A DNA stretch of 64,000 nt from Nocardia yamanashiensis NBRC 100130. Its GTDB lineage: Bacteria > Actinomycetota > Actinomycetes > Mycobacteriales > Mycobacteriaceae. This document shows positions 1 to 8,575 of the stretch, one piece after another. A model generated the notes under the pieces. That model saw only the letters and a list, made by a program, of their open reading frames with translations. It ran no database searches and had not been told where the DNA came from. Within the stretch, counting starts at the first letter, position 1, and each line of letters starts with the position of its first letter. The translations under genes were made by a program, and so were the position numbers. Where the stretch lies: positions 371,995 through 435,994 of the forward strand of contig NZ_BDCD01000014.1 of assembly GCF_001613325.1 (NCBI RefSeq), written 5' to 3'.

Positions 1-303
1 GATCGGCCCCGTCCCGTCCCGCTCGAGCAGAATGCCGCGCTCGAAGCGGGTGAGTTCCGCTGTGGCCCGGAAACCCAGGTCGCCCACCGTGATTCGCTGA
101 ATCCAGCTGGGGGCCAGGGTGCTGCCGAGATACATCCCGGTGGTCGGCTCCAGCAGCTGCGCCCCGCAGTCGCCGGGCACCGCGGGCAGTTCACCGATCG
201 CGGAAGCCTGGCGTCGGGCGCGTCCGGTCCAGGCCCGGTACATGCCCCAGATGCTCAGCGCGAACAGCGCGAACATCCCGACCACCCACAGCGTGCGCTC
301 CAT
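1..303 (-). CDS. Membrane protein of the pyr operon, 3' part outside window
   Basis: The reading frame starts at an ATG that overlaps the pyrC stop by one base (TAATG) and runs off the left edge, so only about 101 residues are visible. Residues 4-22 (LWVVGMFALFALSIWGMYR) form one N-terminal transmembrane helix; the rest looks cytosolic and folded, with no motif I can name. In mycobacteria a small membrane protein (Rv1382 type) sits between pyrC and carA, and this gene fits that slot by position and size. It is translationally coupled to pyrC. Function unknown; the carA-carB genes would be expected just beyond the edge. Confidence 0.75.
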   Translation of the reverse strand, partial: MERTLWVVGMFALFALSIWGMYRAWTGRARRQASAIGELPAVPGDCGAQLLEPTTGMYLGSTLAPSWIQRITVGDLGFRATAELTRFERGILLERDGTGPI

Positions 304-1658
304 TACGGACCTCCTCGGTTCCCCACCCGCCGGTCTCCACCGGCGAAGACCTCGTCGCCACCGCGCGGCGCGGCGGCCACCCCGTCCCGGGCGGTGATCC
401 GGCCGCGCAGGAAGGTGGCGGTCACCTTCGCGGGCAGGGTCATCGACTGGTAGGGGGTGTTGGTGGAGATCGAGGCCAATTCCTTGGCCTCGACCGTCCA
501 CTCGGCATTCGGATCGATCAGGGTCAGGTTGGCGGGTTCGCCCACAGCCAGCGGGCGGCCCTGATCGTCGAGTCCGACGATGCGCGCCGGGTTCTCGCTC
601 ATCACCCGGGCGACGCCGCGCCAGTCGAGCAGACCGGGATTGACCATGGTCTGCACGATGATCGAGAGCGCGGTCTCCAGGCCCAGCATGCCGGGGCGAG
701 CGGCCGCGAACTCGCAGCACTTGTCCTGTTCGGCGTGCGGGGCGTGATCGGTGGCGACGCAGTCGATGACGCCCTCGGCCAGGGCCTGGCGCAGGGCGGC
801 CACGTCGGAGGATTCGCGCAGCGGCGGGTTGACGCGGTTGACCGCGTCGTAGGTCTCCAGGCGCGAATCATCCAGGAGCAGGTGGTGCGGGGTCACCTCG
901 GCGGTGATCGAAATCCCCTGGGACTTGGCCCATTTCAGGAGTTCGACGGTGCCGGCGGTGGAGGCGTGGCAGATGTGCACGCGCGCCCCCGCGTCGCGCG
1001 CCAGCAGGGCGTCGCGGGCCACGATGGATTCCTCGGCGGCGCGCGGCCAGCCGGCCAGGCCCAGGCGGGCGGCGTTCGGACCCTCGTGCGCCACCGCGCC
1101 CTTGGTGAGGCGCGGTTCCTCGGCGTGCTGGGCGATGAGCACGCCCAGGGTGTTCGCGTATTCGAGGGCGCGGCGCATGATCAGCGGGTCGTAGACGCAC
1201 ATGCCGTCGTCGGAGAACATGCGCACATTGCCGACACCCGCCGCCATGGTGCCCATTTCGGCGAGCTGCTTGCCCTCGAGGCCCACGGTGACCGCACCGA
1301 CCGGGTACACGTCGACCAGGCCGACCTCCTGGCCGCGCCGCCACACGTGATCGGTGACGACCACCGAGTCGGCGACCGGGTTGGTGTTGGCCATGGCGAA
1401 TACACCGGTGTAGCCGCCGAGAGCGGCTGCGGCGGAACCGGATTCGATGGTCTCGGTGTCCTCACGGCCCGGCTCGCGCAGGTGCGTGTGCAGGTCGATG
1501 AAGCCCGGCAGCAGCACCTGGCCGGTGGCGTCGATGACCTCCGCATCGGTCGCGGCGATCCCGCTGCCGATCTCGCGGATCTCGCCGTCGGCCAGCAGCA
1601 CGTCGACCGGGTCGCCCTCGCCGTACAGAAGGACGTTCTGGATCAGGATCTTGCTCAT
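303..1658 (-). CDS. pyrC: Dihydroorotase
   Basis: Cytosolic zinc amidohydrolase catalysing the third step of UMP synthesis, cyclising carbamoyl-aspartate to dihydroorotate. The 451-residue length fits the class I bacterial enzyme. Metal-site motifs are visible in order: HTH at residues 57-59 inside FIDLHTHLREPG, then AQHAEEP, then HICHAST, and near the C-terminus ATDHAPHA with the catalytic Asp. The open frame extends 46 codons further upstream, but the ATG at 1658 follows a good GAGAGGAGACAGC ribosome site and matches the family start MSKILIQN. It lies 70 bases after pyrB and is coupled to the next membrane-protein gene. Confidence 0.96.
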   Translation of the reverse strand: MSKILIQNVLLYGEGDPVDVLLADGEIREIGSGIAATDAEVIDATGQVLLPGFIDLHTHLREPGREDTETIESGSAAAALGGYTGVFAMANTNPVADSVVVTDHVWRRGQEVGLVDVYPVGAVTVGLEGKQLAEMGTMAAGVGNVRMFSDDGMCVYDPLIMRRALEYANTLGVLIAQHAEEPRLTKGAVAHEGPNAARLGLAGWPRAAEESIVARDALLARDAGARVHICHASTAGTVELLKWAKSQGISITAEVTPHHLLLDDSRLETYDAVNRVNPPLRESSDVAALRQALAEGVIDCVATDHAPHAEQDKCCEFAAARPGMLGLETALSIIVQTMVNPGLLDWRGVARVMSENPARIVGLDDQGRPLAVGEPANLTLIDPNAEWTVEAKELASISTNTPYQSMTLPAKVTATFLRGRITARDGVAAAPRGGDEVFAGGDRRVGNRGGP

Positions 1659-1728
1659 GCTGTCTCCTCTCGGCGTGCCCGGGGGCCCTCCGTGGTTACG
1701 CAGGCTGCCGTCTGCGGGCCTGACCCGG

Positions 1729-2694
1729 TCACGCCACCACCTCGTCGGTTCCGGCCAGCAGGCGGAAGAGCACCGCCATGCGCATGTGGACGCCATTGTT
1801 GACCTGTTGCAGCACAGCGGCTTTGGGCGAATCGGCGACCGCCGGGGCGATCTCCATGCCGCGCAGCATGGGGCCGGGGTGCAGCACCACCGCGTGCTCG
1901 TCGAGCATCTTCAGGCGACGCTCGTTCAGGCCGTAGTTGATCGAGTACTCGCGCGCCGACGGGAAGAAGCCGCCGTTCATGCGCTCGGCCTGCACGCGCA
2001 GCATCATGACCGCGTCGGCGCCCGGGAGTTCGGCGTCGAGGGAGTTCGAGACCCGCACCGGCCAGGCTTCGACGCCGACCGGCAGTAGCGTGCGCGGGGC
2101 GACCAGCACTACTTCCGCACCAAGGGTGCTGAGCAGGAAGGCATTCGAGCGCGCGACGCGGCTGTGCAGGATGTCGCCGACCAGTACGACGCGCTTGCCG
2201 TCCAGGTCGCCGAGGCGCTGGCGCAGGGTCAGCGCGTCCAGGAGCGCCTGGGTCGGGTGCTCGTGCATGCCGTCACCGGCATTGATGATGGCCGGGCCGG
2301 GGCCCGCGTAACCGCTTGCGCCGTCGTTCATCTCGTGGAACCAGCGCGCGATCTGGTGCGCCGCGCCGGAAGCCGGGTGCCGCACGATGAGCGCGTCCGC
2401 GCCGGCCGCGTGCAGGGTGAGCGCGGTATCGCGCAGCGACTCGCCCTTGGAGACGGAGGAACTCGACGCGCTCACATTGATGACGTCGGCGCTCATCCAC
2501 TTACCGGCGACCTCGAAGGAGACCCGGGTGCGGGTGGAGTTCTCGAAGAACACCGTCATGACGGTGCGCCCGCGCAGCGTCGGCAGCTTCTTGACCTCGC
2601 GGCCGAGCAGCGCCTGCTCGAACCGTTCGGCGTCGTCCAGCAAACCGGTGGCAGTGTCGCGGTCCAGATCGGTGACCGACAGCAGATGCCTCAC
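1729..2694 (-). CDS. pyrB: Aspartate carbamoyltransferase catalytic subunit
   Basis: Condenses carbamoyl phosphate with aspartate in the committed step of pyrimidine synthesis. The protein has 321 residues, normal for the catalytic chain. The carbamoyl-phosphate motif STRTR is at residues 53-57 within FFENSTRTRVSFE, and the second-half motifs HPTQALLD and HPGPMLRG are present. The GTG start overlaps the pyrR stop (GTGA), so translation is coupled to the regulator. No pyrI regulatory-chain gene is visible, as usual in actinobacteria, where control is through PyrR. Confidence 0.96.
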   Translation of the reverse strand: MRHLLSVTDLDRDTATGLLDDAERFEQALLGREVKKLPTLRGRTVMTVFFENSTRTRVSFEVAGKWMSADVINVSASSSSVSKGESLRDTALTLHAAGADALIVRHPASGAAHQIARWFHEMNDGASGYAGPGPAIINAGDGMHEHPTQALLDALTLRQRLGDLDGKRVVLVGDILHSRVARSNAFLLSTLGAEVVLVAPRTLLPVGVEAWPVRVSNSLDAELPGADAVMMLRVQAERMNGGFFPSAREYSINYGLNERRLKMLDEHAVVLHPGPMLRGMEIAPAVADSPKAAVLQQVNNGVHMRMAVLFRLLAGTDEVVA

Positions 2695-3326
2695 AGTTCG
2701 CCCTCCTGACGCAGATACACACCATCACGACCGTCGTGCTCGCGCAGCAGCACCGAGATGTCCTCGGTGCGCGAGGTGGGCACGTTCTTTCCGACATAGT
2801 CCGCGCGGATCGGCAGTTCCCGATGCCCGCGGTCGATGAGCACCGCGAGCTGCACGGCGCGGGGCCGTCCCAGGTCGCGCAGCCCGTCGAGGGCGGAGCG
2901 GACCGTGCGGCCGGAGAAAAGCACATCGTCGACCAGCACCACCAGCGCGTCCTCGATCCCGCCCTCGGGCACCGAAGTGCGCTCGAGCGGGCGATGCGGC
3001 TTGCTGCGCAGGTCATCGCGGTAAAGAGTGATGTCGAGGGAACCGACGGCGGGGCGCACCCCGGCGAATTCCTCGATCTTGAGCGCCAATCGATTGGCGA
3101 GAGTCGTTCCACGCGTGGGGATTCCGACCAGGACAACGCGCGGCACAGCCGGATCCGAGGAATCGAGAGCGGTCTTCTCGATGATCTGGTGGGCCATCCG
3201 GGCGATGGTGCGGCCGACATCCGGGTCCGACAACAGTTCGCGTCCGGACAGGACCCGCTCGGGATCGTGCCGCTGCGAATGCTCGGCAGCGCTCGACTTG
3301 GCGGCCCGGTCTTCGGGCACGGCCAT
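2691..3326 (-). CDS. pyrR: PyrR, pyr operon regulator / uracil phosphoribosyltransferase
   Basis: RNA-binding regulator that senses UMP/UTP and usually keeps weak uracil phosphoribosyltransferase activity. 211 residues. The PRPP-binding loop VVLVDDVLFSGRT (about residues 120-133) and the PTRG segment (GIPTRGTTLA) are intact. The start is the ATG at 3326 after AAGGAGGTCGGC; the upstream extension of the frame is low-complexity and rejected. First gene of the operon pyrR-pyrB-pyrC-membrane protein. Its leader carries a PyrR-binding-loop sequence just upstream of the ribosome site, so it probably represses its own operon. Confidence 0.95.
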   Translation of the reverse strand: MAVPEDRAAKSSAAEHSQRHDPERVLSGRELLSDPDVGRTIARMAHQIIEKTALDSSDPAVPRVVLVGIPTRGTTLANRLALKIEEFAGVRPAVGSLDITLYRDDLRSKPHRPLERTSVPEGGIEDALVVLVDDVLFSGRTVRSALDGLRDLGRPRAVQLAVLIDRGHRELPIRADYVGKNVPTSRTEDISVLLREHDGRDGVYLRQEGEL

Positions 3327-3338
3327 GCCGACCTCCTT

Positions 3339-3357
3339 CCCCGCCTCACTGGACGGT
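3339..3357 (-). promoter_or_regulatory. Probable PyrR-binding loop in the pyr operon leader
   Basis: Read on the minus strand, the leader contains CCGTCCAGTGAGGCGG. The loop TCCAGTGAGGC (3353-3343) fits the conserved PyrR RNA target (UCCAGnGAGG) and is closed by CCG/CGG. It ends only a few bases before the pyrR Shine-Dalgarno AAGGAGG (3337-3331). This placement suggests translational repression, as described for mycobacterial pyr leaders, rather than an attenuator; no terminator hairpin is visible. A TAGGGT element at about 3395-3390 could be the -10 box. Confidence 0.7.
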
Positions 3358-3399
3358 CCGTTAAAGGATGTCTTTCGAGTGGTCACCCTAGCAGCGCCG

Positions 3400-3734
3400 C
3401 CACACCGCCCCGCCGCCGCACCCCCTCCGCAACCGGCCCGCCGCCGCGCCCGCCCCCCCACCGCGACCAGCAGGAATCCGCCCTACCGGCGGTAACCGGC
3501 TACCTGGCAGCTATGCGAAGGGGCCAGGGCTGTGGCCAGGTTCACGCCCGCAGCCACCGCAACACCCGACACCGGCTAGCACGACACCCGCTCTCGACGT
3601 GACAGCGTCGCCGCGTAGAGCCGGCCGCAGGACGAGGGAGGGGCGGGCGGACAGCGCGACCGCCTACGGGCCGGCGGTCACCGGCCAGGCAGGATCCGGC
3701 AGTCGGGCAACCGCGACCATGAGCGGGCCGGCGG
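3400..3734. other. Gap between the pyr leader and the ROK gene
   Basis: About 335 bases without a convincing gene; the short frames here are proline/arginine-rich GC artefacts. It holds the upstream part of the pyr promoter region and, at 3669-3686, a hairpin GGCCGG-N6-CCGGCC that could end transcription of the ROK gene entering from the right. A similar sequence (GGGCCGGCGGTCAC) recurs at 3725-3738 over the ROK stop codon, so it is a short direct repeat. Confidence 0.45.
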
Positions 3735-4919
3735 TCACTGGCCGTTCGGGGTCCGGCGGTCGAAGACCAGGGGCCGGGCGATCTTGAGGGCGGTGGCGAC
3801 CGCGCCGAGCAGGACCGCGTCGTCGCCCAGGTGGCTGGCGGCGACGGTCGGGCGGAGCGGCGTAGTGCGTTGCAGGGTCGCGCGGACTTGGTCGAGGAGG
3901 AGGTCGGCGCTGCGGCCGACGCCGCCGCCGACGATGATCAGGTCCGGATCGAGGACGGCGGTCACCGCGGCGACGACCAAGGCGATCCGTTCGCCTTCCG
4001 CGCGGACCACTTCCGTCGCGATCGGATCGCCGCGGCGGGCCGCATCGAAGACGGCCTTCGCAGTGAGGCGGCCGGTCATGCCGCGCTCGCGCGCGGCCCG
4101 GACCACGGCGTCGGCGGAGACGGCTTCCTCGAGCGCGCCGCGCCGCGGCGCGACCGCATCGGTGTCGCCGAAAGCGGCGGGGAGGAAGCCGACTTCGCCC
4201 GCCGCGCCGTGGGCGCCGGTGAAAAGCTCTCCGCGCGAGACGATTCCGACGCCGAGACCGGTACCGATGAGGACGTAGACGAACAGGCGGCTGCCCTGGC
4301 CGCCGCCGAAGGCGTACTCCCCCAGGGCCGCCAGGTTGGCGTCGTTGTGGATGGAGAGGTCGGGGCCGCCGAGGCGGTCGCGGATCTCGTCGAGCACCCC
4401 GGCGCGGCCCCAGCCGGGGAGATTGACGGCGTAGTGGACGCGGCCGTCCTGCGGATCGAAGACGCCAGGGCTGCCCAGGGCGGCGTGCACGACGCGGTCG
4501 ACGGGAATGCCCGCGTCGCCGAGGGTTGCGCGGGCGGCCTCGACGGCGACCTGGGCCAGGGCTGTGGCATTGCGGGCGCGATTGGGAACGTCTGTGCGGG
4601 ACAGCACTTTTCCCGACATGTCGGCGACCGCGGCACGCAGGCGCGCCCGGCCCACATCGATGCCGAGCACATAGCCGGCGGTGGGATCGGGTTCGTAGAG
4701 CACGGCGGTGCGCCCGCGTTCCGGTGCGACGGTACCCATCTCCCGGACCAGGCCGTGTTCTTCCAATGCCGCCAGTGCACTGGACACGGTCGGCTTGGAC
4801 AGGCCGGTGTCGCGCGCGAGTTGCGCACGGGATGCCGGTCCGCCCGCGCGCAGCTGTTCGAGCAGCAGCCATTCATTGTTGCTGCGCAAACGCTGCCTGT
4901 TCCAAGGCACTTCGTCCAC
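3735..4919 (-). CDS. ROK family transcriptional regulator
   Basis: 394-residue NagC/XylR-type protein. The N-terminal MarR-like winged helix is at about residues 10-65, with recognition segment AQLARDTGLSKPTVSSALAALE. The sugar-kinase-fold ROK domain follows: phosphate loop VLGIDVGRARLRAAV, then LSIHNDANLAALGE and GTGLGVGIV. The canonical zinc motif with three Cys is not present, as in many actinobacterial ROK repressors. The GTG at 4919 after CGGAGGGTC is chosen; the frame stays open upstream but crosses an AT-rich palindrome that looks like the operator. Divergent from an APC permease, which it probably controls. The effector (sugar or amino-sugar) is unknown. Confidence 0.88.
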   Translation of the reverse strand: MDEVPWNRQRLRSNNEWLLLEQLRAGGPASRAQLARDTGLSKPTVSSALAALEEHGLVREMGTVAPERGRTAVLYEPDPTAGYVLGIDVGRARLRAAVADMSGKVLSRTDVPNRARNATALAQVAVEAARATLGDAGIPVDRVVHAALGSPGVFDPQDGRVHYAVNLPGWGRAGVLDEIRDRLGGPDLSIHNDANLAALGEYAFGGGQGSRLFVYVLIGTGLGVGIVSRGELFTGAHGAAGEVGFLPAAFGDTDAVAPRRGALEEAVSADAVVRAARERGMTGRLTAKAVFDAARRGDPIATEVVRAEGERIALVVAAVTAVLDPDLIIVGGGVGRSADLLLDQVRATLQRTTPLRPTVAASHLGDDAVLLGAVATALKIARPLVFDRRTPNGQ

Positions 4920-4986
4920 GACCCTCCGATCCCGTTCCGCCGTCGAGCCGACTGTAAACAATCGGCCCGACCCCTTGACTGGAATA

Positions 4987-5006
4987 GTAAAGGAATTTAA
5001 CTTTAC
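4987..5006. promoter_or_regulatory. Palindromic operator between ROK regulator and permease
   Basis: GTAAAG-GAATTTAA-CTTTAC: perfect 6-base arms around an 8-base AT spacer, in an otherwise very GC-rich region. It lies 42 bases before the permease ATG and 67 before the ROK GTG. AT-rich sites of this shape are typical of ROK repressors. Probably serves as autoregulatory operator and permease control site. Confidence 0.6.
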
Positions 5007-5048
5007 AAAACCCATACGCCCTCCCCCATTGCGCCACCGGAGGAAGCC

Positions 5049-6500
5049 ATGACCGGCCCCAGCACGCTCCCCAGGAAGATCGGCCTGTTCCAGGCCACCA
5101 CCATCAATATGAGTCAGATGGTCGGCATCGGGCCGTTCGTCACGATTCCCCTCATGGTCGCCGCGTTCGGCGGACCGCACGCCGTGCTCGGCTTCGTCGC
5201 CGGCGCCATCCTCGCCCTGGCCGACGGGCTCATCTGGGCCGAACTCGGGGCCGCCATGCCCGGGGCGGGCGGCACCTACGTGTACCTGCGCGAGGCGTTC
5301 CAGTACCGCAGCGGACGGCTCATGCCGTTCCTTTTCGTCTGGACCGCAATACTTTTCATTCCGCTGATCATGTCGACCGGAGTGCAGGGCCTGGTGCAGT
5401 ACCTGACCTATCTGTGGCCGTCCATGACCACCGGGCAGGGCGATATCGTCGGGCTCGCGGTGGTGGCGCTGGTGGTGCTGCTGTTGTGGCGCAAGGTCGA
5501 GAGCATCGGGCGGATCACCGTCGTGATGTGGGCGGTCATGATCATTTCGGTAGCGGCGGTCATCCTGGCGGCCTTCACCCACTTCGACGCGAGCATGGCC
5601 TTCGACTGGCCCGCGAACGCCATCGATCTGGGCAGCAATACCTTCTGGCTGGGCTTCGCCTCCGGGCTGACCATCGGCATCTACGACTACCTCGGATACA
5701 ACACCTCCGCGTATCTCGGTGCGGAACTGAAGGATCCGGGCCGGGTGCTGCCCCGCTCCATCGTGACGGCGATCGTCGCGGTCATGGGCATCTACCTGTG
5801 CATGCAGATCGGCGTGCTGGGCGTGATCGACTGGCACGACCTCCTCGACCCGGGCAATGTGGCCTCGCAGTCGGTGGCCTCGGCGGTGCTCGAGACGACC
5901 ATCGGCAAGGGAGCCGCGCAGGTCGTCACCGTGCTGATCCTGGTGACCGCGTTCGCCTCGGTGTTCGCCGGACTGCTGGGCGGTTCGCGGGTGCCGTTCG
6001 ACGCGGCGCGCGACGGGGTGTTCTTCCGGTCCTTCGGGCGGCTGCATCCCAAGCACGAGTTCCCGGTGCTCGGGCTGATCGTGATGGGCGTGGTGACCGC
6101 GGCCGGGTTCGTCTTCGCCCGGCACATCGGCACCTCGGCCACCCATCCGCCGCTGGCGGTGCTCATCTCGCTGCTGACCACGGTCATGGTGATCGTGCAG
6201 GCCTTCGCGCAGATCGCGGCGCTGGTGGTGCTGCGGCGGCGGCAGCCGAACCTGGCGCGGCCGTACAAGATGCTGCTGTATCCGCTGCCCGCGGTGGTGG
6301 CGGCCATCGGCTGGGCGGTCATCTACGGGTACGCGGACAAGGCGAATCCCGGTGTGCACCCGATCGAATGGTCCCTGGCATGGGTCGGCATCGGCCTGGT
6401 GTCCTTCCTGGTCTGGGCGCGGGTGGAGAAGACCTGGCCGTTCGGCCCCAAGGAGATTCACGAGCGGTTCGCCGAACCCGAACCCGCGCCGACCGCCTGA
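5049..6500 (+). CDS. APC superfamily amino acid/polyamine permease
   Basis: 483-residue integral membrane protein with about 12 hydrophobic helices. The N-terminal signature region (GLFQATTINMSQMVGIGPFVTIPLM) contains the unwound TM1 glycine motif GIGPF of the APC fold. Further helices run to about residue 465, followed by a short charged C-terminal tail. Start ATG follows GGAGGAAGCC. It is the only gene between the ROK operator and the MscS gene, so it is the likely regulatory target. Substrate cannot be read from sequence; a proton-coupled amino acid or amine is the family default. Confidence 0.88.
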   Translation: MTGPSTLPRKIGLFQATTINMSQMVGIGPFVTIPLMVAAFGGPHAVLGFVAGAILALADGLIWAELGAAMPGAGGTYVYLREAFQYRSGRLMPFLFVWTAILFIPLIMSTGVQGLVQYLTYLWPSMTTGQGDIVGLAVVALVVLLLWRKVESIGRITVVMWAVMIISVAAVILAAFTHFDASMAFDWPANAIDLGSNTFWLGFASGLTIGIYDYLGYNTSAYLGAELKDPGRVLPRSIVTAIVAVMGIYLCMQIGVLGVIDWHDLLDPGNVASQSVASAVLETTIGKGAAQVVTVLILVTAFASVFAGLLGGSRVPFDAARDGVFFRSFGRLHPKHEFPVLGLIVMGVVTAAGFVFARHIGTSATHPPLAVLISLLTTVMVIVQAFAQIAALVVLRRRQPNLARPYKMLLYPLPAVVAAIGWAVIYGYADKANPGVHPIEWSLAWVGIGLVSFLVWARVEKTWPFGPKEIHERFAEPEPAPTA

Positions 6501-6607
6501 GCGACCGCCTCGGCAAACAGTCAGCAAACAGAGGGTTATGATCCAGTCCGATTGCTTTGTCTTGGATTGTCCGGATCCACCGCCCTCCGAGGCTGGGAGT
6601 CGTCGCC

Positions 6608-7669
6608 ATGAGCAAACCGCTGGTCTGGGCCATAGCCGCCGCACTCGTCGTGATCGGGCCGATGGCCGGATTGTTCGCCCGCCGGCTCGTCGACCGGATC
6701 GCCGCCAAGACGGCGGGGAACGAGCGCTCGGTGCACCGCATGGGCTTCGGCCTGGCCCGCGATCTGGCCGTCCCGGTCGCGTCGCTGGCCGGGCTGACCC
6801 TCGCCCTGGCCTTGCCGACCGGGCTGCCGTTCTCCCCGATCACGGTCAAGCAGATCCTGGAAGCCGCGCTGCTACTGGCCATCACCTATGCGGTGGCGCG
6901 GCTGGCGGCGGAGATCGTCAGCTCGGTGGCCAAGCGGGTCACCGGCATCTCCGGGTCGGTGAGCCTGTTCTCCACCATCACCAAGGTGATCGTGTTCGTG
7001 CTCGGGCTGCTGATCACCCTGGACACGGTGGGCGTGGAGATCACGCCGCTGCTCGGTGCACTGGGTATCGGCGCGCTGGCCATCGCGCTCGCGCTGGAGG
7101 GCACCCTCGCCAATCTGTTCGCGGGCGTGCACATCCTGGCCTCGAAGACGGTGCAGCCCGGTGACTTCGTGAAACTCGAAGGCGGCGAGACGGGCTGGGT
7201 CAGCGACGTGAACTGGCGAACCACCACGATCCAGGACATTCCGGGCAATTTCATCATCGTGCCGAATCGCAAATTCGCCGAATCGATTCTCACCAACTTC
7301 CACCGGCCCGATCAGGACATGGCGGTCGTGGTGGAGGTGAGTACCGGGTACACCAGCGACCTGGATTACGTCGAGCAGGTCACCATGGACGTGGCCCGGC
7401 GGGTGATGAAGGAACTCGATGTGGGTTTCGCGGGCGCGGATCCGCGGGTGCGCTTCCATACCTTCGGCGATTCGGGCATCCAGTTCCGCGTCGTGCTCCG
7501 CACCCGGCATTATGAGGACCAATATCTGCTGGTCAGCGAATTCATCAAGAGCCTGCACCGGCGTTATCGCGAGGAAGGCATCGCGATACCCTACCCCGTG
7601 CGGACCCTGGAATTCGCGGGCGCCGGCGGGTTCGAATCCCACTTGGCGGCAGGGTTTCATACACCGTAA
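6608..7669 (+). CDS. MscS family mechanosensitive ion channel
   Basis: 353-residue small-conductance mechanosensitive channel that releases solutes under hypo-osmotic stress. Three to four N-terminal transmembrane helices (LVWAIAAALVVIGPMAG; a helix near residue 60; another near 90) precede the pore-lining helix ITPLLGALGIGALAIALALEG, which carries the Gly/Ala packing pattern. The beta domain follows (QPGDFVKLEGGETGWVSDVNWRTT, then IVPNRKFAESILTNF). The ATG at 6608 follows GGGAG; an in-frame ATG 51 bases upstream gives an unlikely basic extension. The alpha/beta-hydrolase gene begins 24 bases downstream and may be co-transcribed. Confidence 0.92.
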   Translation: MSKPLVWAIAAALVVIGPMAGLFARRLVDRIAAKTAGNERSVHRMGFGLARDLAVPVASLAGLTLALALPTGLPFSPITVKQILEAALLLAITYAVARLAAEIVSSVAKRVTGISGSVSLFSTITKVIVFVLGLLITLDTVGVEITPLLGALGIGALAIALALEGTLANLFAGVHILASKTVQPGDFVKLEGGETGWVSDVNWRTTTIQDIPGNFIIVPNRKFAESILTNFHRPDQDMAVVVEVSTGYTSDLDYVEQVTMDVARRVMKELDVGFAGADPRVRFHTFGDSGIQFRVVLRTRHYEDQYLLVSEFIKSLHRRYREEGIAIPYPVRTLEFAGAGGFESHLAAGFHTP

Positions 7670-7693
7670 ATCGCAATGTGCGATGCTCGAGGG

Positions 7694-8572
7694 GTGAGCA
7701 ACGAAGCCGACTTCACCGAGCCAGCCCGCGTCACCTTCCGCGGCTATGGCGACATCACCATCGCGGGCGACAGCTGGGGACCCCAGGACGGGCCGCTGGT
7801 GGTGTTCCTGCACGGCGGCGGCCAGACCCGCCATTCCTGGAAGGATTCCGGGCTGGCGCTGGCCAAGGCCGGGATGCACGCGGTGCTCCTGGACGCGCGC
7901 GGGCACGGTGACAGCGACTGGGCGCCGAGCGGGGACTACACCCGGGCGGCCATGGTCGAGGACCTGATCGCGGTGCTGGAACAGCTCGGCAAGCCCGGGA
8001 TCGTGGTGGGGGCCAGCATGGGCGGGCTCACCGGGCTGCTCGCCAGCGCGCATCCCAAGCACGCGCTCATGACCGGGCTGGTGCTGGTCGACGTGGTGCC
8101 GCGACCGGAGCACGCCGGCGTGGAACGGGTGATCAACTTCCTGGGCAGCAATGCCGAGGGCTTCGCCAGCCTCGAGGAAGCCGCCGACGCGGTGGCCGCC
8201 TACCTGCCGCATCGCCGCCGGCCGCGCAATCCCGAAGGGCTGCAACGCAATCTGCGGCTGCGCGAGGACGGCCGCTGGTACTGGCACTGGGATCCGGCCA
8301 TGCTGTCGGGCTCGAGCAAGGGCGAGGGCGAGGCCCTGGATCTGCACACCCAGCCGCTCGAGGACGCCGCGCGCGATCTGAGCATTCCGACGCTGCTGGT
8401 GCGCGGCGCGCTCTCCGATGTGGTCAGCCAAGAGGGCGTCGACGCCTTCCGCGCGCTCGCGCCGCATGCCGAATACGCCGAGATCGGCGCCGCCGCGCAC
8501 ACCGCGGCCAGTGACGCGAACGACGAATTCACCGATGTGGTGGTCGATTTCGTCCGCGCGCACGCGCGCTGA
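7694..8572 (+). CDS. Alpha/beta hydrolase
   Basis: 292-residue alpha/beta-hydrolase-fold enzyme of the epoxide hydrolase/haloperoxidase-like group. Visible elements: oxyanion region VVFLHGGGQTRHSW, the DARGHGDSDW segment, nucleophile elbow GASMGG (Ser), a late acid in LLVRGALSDVV and a histidine near AAAHTAASD. Peroxidase-type enzymes keep this Ser triad. The GTG at 7694 is preferred; an ATG six codons upstream (7676) is also possible. It follows the MscS gene closely, and a TetR regulator is convergent 4 bases after its stop. Substrate unknown. Confidence 0.88.
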   Translation: MSNEADFTEPARVTFRGYGDITIAGDSWGPQDGPLVVFLHGGGQTRHSWKDSGLALAKAGMHAVLLDARGHGDSDWAPSGDYTRAAMVEDLIAVLEQLGKPGIVVGASMGGLTGLLASAHPKHALMTGLVLVDVVPRPEHAGVERVINFLGSNAEGFASLEEAADAVAAYLPHRRRPRNPEGLQRNLRLREDGRWYWHWDPAMLSGSSKGEGEALDLHTQPLEDAARDLSIPTLLVRGALSDVVSQEGVDAFRALAPHAEYAEIGAAAHTAASDANDEFTDVVVDFVRAHAR

Positions 8573-8575
8573 GGT

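Noticed and set aside
4920..6644. Upstream extension of the ROK frame to 969 codons
   Set aside because: The extension runs antisense through the whole APC permease and across the operator palindrome; its composition is His/Arg/Asp-rich shadow sequence.
7629..7640. GGTTCGAATCCC, the sequence of a tRNA T-loop
   Set aside because: It lies in frame inside the MscS gene, coding for GFES. No acceptor, D or anticodon stems surround it, and the flanking stem has a mismatch.
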